DNA from: Candidatus Nomurabacteria bacterium | GTDB taxonomy: Bacteria; Patescibacteriota; Minisyncoccia; Phycocordibacterales; UBA9973 | Reading direction: 5' to 3' | Assembly (NCBI GenBank): GCA_943356425.1 | Contig: CALRFE010000035.1 | Coordinates: 1 to 7,270, forward strand | DNA length: 7,270 bases | Part shown: piece after piece, positions 4,557 to 7,270 of the stretch | Position numbering within the stretch: the first letter of the stretch is position 1 | How the letters are laid out: every line of letters starts with the position of its first letter | Position numbers and translations under genes: made by a program | Notes under the pieces: generated by a model | The model's database searches: none | Seen by the model: the letters and a program-made list of their open reading frames with translations, nothing else | What the model was told of the DNA's origin: nothing

Positions 4557-6497
4557 CTATACGCTGAGAAGTACGGGAATGACGAGCGGACGCTTTGCGG
4601 TCTTTTGGAACAAGAACTTCGAAAGATTCTCTCCGAGTGTGTTCTTGAGATAGTCGAAATTGATCGGGTTCATGTTCTTCACTTCATCTTCGAGCGTCTT
4701 CTTGATAATCTGGCGGGACTGATGGAGGAGCTCTTGTGATTCTTTGAGGTAGACGAATCCGCGTGAAATGATATCTGGCGATTTCTTAAGTTTTCCTGTT
4801 ACGCCATCAATTGTTGCAACGATCACGAACATGCCATCGCTTGCGAGCGCTTTTCGGTCACGGATGACGACGTCTTGGATATCGCCGACAGCTGAACCTT
4901 CGACGATGACCGGGCTTGCCGGTGCTTTGTCTTTGAGGATCGTGATCGATTTTCCACTATTTTGGATCTCTATCATCGAGCCATCATCAGGCACGACGAT
5001 ATTTTCCGCTTTGATGCCGAGCGACATCGCAAGTTCTGCGTGCATCTTCAATCGGTGATGATGTCCATGGATCGGCATGAAGAATTTATAGGGGATCTGC
5101 TTGTGGATCCATGCGAGCTCGTCGCGTTTACCGTGGCCCGATGCGTGCACTTGGTTGTCCATGTAGGTGATGATGTGCGCGTTTGAACGATAGAGATTGT
5201 CCTTCAATTTATCAACAGCGCTCTCGTTTCCAGGAATGACTGAAGAAGAAAGCACGATCGTATCGTTCGCTTCGAGGCGGACGTTTCGGTGTGTTTTGTT
5301 TGCAATACGCATGAGCGCTGCAAATTCTTCGCCTTGCGCACCAGTCGCGAGCATGACGATCTTGTGTGGTGGATATTTGTCCATGTCATCAGCTTCGATG
5401 ACATGTGAGAGATCGGTCAGGTTCAAGAAGCGCACGATTTCGATGTTCGTTTTCATCGCGCGTCCTTCGACGACAACAAATTTCCCATATTTTTTTGCAG
5501 AACGGATGAATTCCATGATGCGTTCCACTTGCGATGCGAACGTCGCGATGATCAATCGTCCTTTGGATTCGCGCATGATCGTGTCGATTGTCTCGACGAC
5601 GGCACGTTCAGAAATTGACCAACCAGGATAGGGAATACCGGTCGAGTCCATCGTCAAAAGGAGCACATTTCGATCTTTAAAAAATGCGTACTGGTCGAAC
5701 TCTTTTTGATGTGGCTTGCCGTTATCGTTGTCGATGCGCACATCTCCAGTCGAGACGATATCTCCGAACGGCGTCTCAATGATGACACCCGTTGAGTCCG
5801 GAATACTGTGCGTGAGTCCGAAGAATCGCACTTTTAATTTTTCTGAAAGTGGCAATGCGCCGTCGTCCGCTTTTGCGATGACAAAATTTGGCTGTGGTGC
5901 GTGCGGAAATTCCTCCATTTTCTTTTTGATGAGGAGTGCGCCGAATTCTCGTGTAAAGATCGGCGGATTACCGATTTTTTCCAAGAGGTAGGGGATCGCG
6001 CCGATGTGATCGAGGTGGCCGTGCGTAATCACGAGTCCGCGAATGCGATCTTTTCGCTCTTCGAGATATTTGGTGTTCGGAATGATATAGTCGATACCCG
6101 GAGTGTCTTCATCTGAGAATTCAAGTCCGGCATCAATGATGACGATATCGTTCATATATTCGACGACGGTCATGTTACGTCCGATCTCTTCAACGCCACC
6201 GAGCGGAATGATGCGGATCGTATCAGCTGGAAGAATTGGTGATTTGCTTGCTTGGCGAGGAAGTTTGCTCGGTGCATGTGAACCACGGAAATGTGTTTCC
6301 TTATTGCCACGTTTTGCGCCAAATTTCGAATATTGGAACGTACCGGTTCGGTTCGGTTTTTTTGTTTGCGGTCGTCCGCCAAATTTTTTAGTACCACCGG
6401 TGCCAGGATTCCTTTTTTGTTCGACATTTCGGGTCTCAACAAGCGAATCTAAGATCGCGCCTAAGGGGGACTTTGAGTTGGAGTGTTTTCGTATCAT
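4557..6497 (-). CDS. rnj: Ribonuclease J (metallo-beta-lactamase/beta-CASP RNase) with basic N-terminal extension
   Basis: RNase J is a cytoplasmic 5'-3' exo- and endoribonuclease for mRNA decay and rRNA maturation in bacteria that often lack RNase E. Residues 1-92 are a Lys/Arg/Gly/Thr-rich, probably disordered extension. The metallo-beta-lactamase domain starts at IRIIPLGGVEEIGRNM (94-109) and carries THGHLDH (158-164; His159, His161, Asp163, His164), LTHSIPDS (228-235, His230) and STGDVRID (249-256, Asp252). The beta-CASP region has ATFASQVERI (318-327), ATGAQGEE (384-391), SSSVIPGNE (417-425) and VHASGHG (450-456, His451 and His455). The last lactamase His lies in MPIHGHHHRL (474-483), where RNase J usually reads HGEYR; His477 is kept, the following Glu is replaced. 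A C-terminal domain runs from about 530 to the end. At 646 residues it exceeds the usual roughly 555 because of the extension. It begins 11 nt after the substrate-binding protein stop and has no visible Shine-Dalgarno motif. Confidence 0.93.
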   Translation of the reverse strand: MIRKHSNSKSPLGAILDSLVETRNVEQKRNPGTGGTKKFGGRPQTKKPNRTGTFQYSKFGAKRGNKETHFRGSHAPSKLPRQASKSPILPADTIRIIPLGGVEEIGRNMTVVEYMNDIVIIDAGLEFSDEDTPGIDYIIPNTKYLEERKDRIRGLVITHGHLDHIGAIPYLLEKIGNPPIFTREFGALLIKKKMEEFPHAPQPNFVIAKADDGALPLSEKLKVRFFGLTHSIPDSTGVIIETPFGDIVSTGDVRIDNDNGKPHQKEFDQYAFFKDRNVLLLTMDSTGIPYPGWSISERAVVETIDTIMRESKGRLIIATFASQVERIMEFIRSAKKYGKFVVVEGRAMKTNIEIVRFLNLTDLSHVIEADDMDKYPPHKIVMLATGAQGEEFAALMRIANKTHRNVRLEANDTIVLSSSVIPGNESAVDKLKDNLYRSNAHIITYMDNQVHASGHGKRDELAWIHKQIPYKFFMPIHGHHHRLKMHAELAMSLGIKAENIVVPDDGSMIEIQNSGKSITILKDKAPASPVIVEGSAVGDIQDVVIRDRKALASDGMFVIVATIDGVTGKLKKSPDIISRGFVYLKESQELLHQSRQIIKKTLEDEVKNMNPINFDYLKNTLGENLSKFLFQKTAKRPLVIPVLLSV

Positions 6498-6508
6498 AGT
6501 GTTATTCG

Positions 6509-7270
6509 TTAATTAGTAACAGGAGTCTGAGCGCGCACATTTTTAGGAAGGAAGAGCTTCCAAATTTTTTCGGTGTCACGATACCATGTATAGATCGTAG
6601 CGAATCGATCTGACGGACTCGTGATCCGATCGAGCGTGATGCCTTGTATATGCGGATCGATCGCGTAGATAAAATCAGGACTATAGATGAAGACCGCGGG
6701 CATGTCTTTGCGGACTTGTTCATCGAACGACAAGTATGTCATGGTCCGCTTCTCTTGGTCGAGTGTTACCACTGCGGTCTCAAGGAACTTGTCGGCGGCA
6801 AGCGAAGTGTATCCTGCGATATTAAGCCCCGGATCATTTCGCTGTGATGAGTGCCAAAACGCGTATAGATCGGTCTCATGGCTCACGACTTGGCCAAAAA
6901 ATACTGCATCATATTTTCGTGGACGAAGGATGTCTTGATTGAGCGTGCCGGTGCTATACACCTTGACGTCGACTTCGATCCCGAGCTTCGCGAGATCTTC
7001 CGCGATGAAATGTGCTGCGCTTGCGAGTTCGGGTGTGTCACTTGTTGCGATCGAGAAGGCGAATCGGATGTTCGTTTTCTTGTCTTTCTTCTTTGTGAGA
7101 ATGCCGTCACTTCCCGGAGTCCATCCATCTTTTGCAAGCACTTCTTTCGCTTTCTCGATATCTCCGCCATGTGACGCATTGTTCACAACACCGGAAAGTT
7201 CTGTTGTCTTTAGAAGATGCGGAGGAATCGGTCCATCTATTGCGGTGCCATAGCCGTAGAGTATTTCGTC
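6509..7270 (-). CDS. ABC transporter substrate-binding protein, family 5 (oligopeptide/dipeptide type), 3' part
   Basis: This is the extracytoplasmic solute receptor of an oligopeptide-type ABC importer. The frame is open to the right edge, so only the C-terminal 253 residues are visible and the signal peptide lies outside. Recognisable family-5 features, numbered from the first visible codon: ILYGYGTAIDGPIPP (3-17), the AKEVLAKDGWTPG helix and turn (41-53), ASAAHFIAEDLAKLGIEVDV (83-102), the KYDAVFFGQ strand (119-127), NDPGLNIAGYTSLAADKFLE (145-164), and the FDEQVRKDMPAVFIYSPDFI segment (182-201). The frame can also be read from a GTG at 7186, but family features continue upstream of it, so that is not the true start. 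It ends with TAA at 6509-6511, 11 nt before RNase J. No permease or ATPase gene is present here; in oligopeptide systems they may lie elsewhere. The ligand cannot be told from this part. Confidence 0.88.
   Translation of the reverse strand, partial: DEILYGYGTAIDGPIPPHLLKTTELSGVVNNASHGGDIEKAKEVLAKDGWTPGSDGILTKKKDKKTNIRFAFSIATSDTPELASAAHFIAEDLAKLGIEVDVKVYSTGTLNQDILRPRKYDAVFFGQVVSHETDLYAFWHSSQRNDPGLNIAGYTSLAADKFLETAVVTLDQEKRTMTYLSFDEQVRKDMPAVFIYSPDFIYAIDPHIQGITLDRITSPSDRFATIYTWYRDTEKIWKLFLPKNVRAQTPVTN

Noticed and set aside
4195..5631. Several + strand open frames of 74-152 codons opposite MFS and RNase J
   Set aside because: They are antisense to strongly supported genes, overlap each other in different frames and show no domain; they are shadows.
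7184..7186. GTG at 7186 as the start of the substrate-binding protein
   Set aside because: The frame stays open to the window edge and the upstream codons encode the family-typical ILYGYGT and DGPIPP segments, so the gene is cut by the window.

Overview
The window looks like a piece of chromosome from a Patescibacteria (CPR) bacterium, most likely Parcubacteria-like. The reasons are qualitative: compact genes with short spacers, no Shine-Dalgarno motif in front of any gene start that can be judged, a MutY homologue without iron-sulfur cysteines, an RNase J with a long basic N-terminus, and AT-rich intergenic DNA made of short degenerate repeats. This placement is inference from familiar protein styles, not from a search.

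Layout. The left third is read on the + strand: mutY (7-831), an HtrA/DegP-like membrane-anchored serine protease (910-2250) interrupted by an in-frame TGA at 1678-1680, and an unrecognised 71-residue protein (2332-2547). The rest is read on the - strand as a tight four-gene run. In transcription order these are the 3' part of an oligopeptide-type ABC substrate-binding protein (cut by the right edge, ends 6509), RNase J (6497-4557), a 12-helix MFS permease (4542-3397) and an RluF-like 23S rRNA pseudouridine synthase (3400-2663). Spacers in this run are 11 nt, 14 nt (or a 1-base overlap if a GTG start is used) and a 4-base ATGA overlap. The two gene sets converge on a 115-bp gap that is almost entirely inverted-repeat sequence.

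Function. RNase J and RluF are RNA-processing and rRNA-modification enzymes, while the substrate-binding protein and MFS permease belong to the envelope; their linkage looks like co-transcription rather than one pathway. MutY and HtrA are stand-alone housekeeping functions (oxidative DNA damage repair; envelope protein quality control).

Most worth a second look: (1) the htrA stop codon, which splits His/Asp from the catalytic Ser; (2) a near-identical TAG-rich repeat that brackets htrA and places stops in all three frames; (3) inverted arrays of a roughly 9-bp AGCTTA/TAAGCT word around a perfect hairpin at the convergent junction; (4) -10 elements placed so close to start codons that the mRNAs would be leaderless or nearly so; (5) the clusterless MutY with Glu in place of the usual catalytic Asp. 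I see no CRISPR array, tRNA, rRNA, transposase or phage gene, and no convincing new multi-gene defence or mobile system. No gene-free stretch exceeds about 120 bases.
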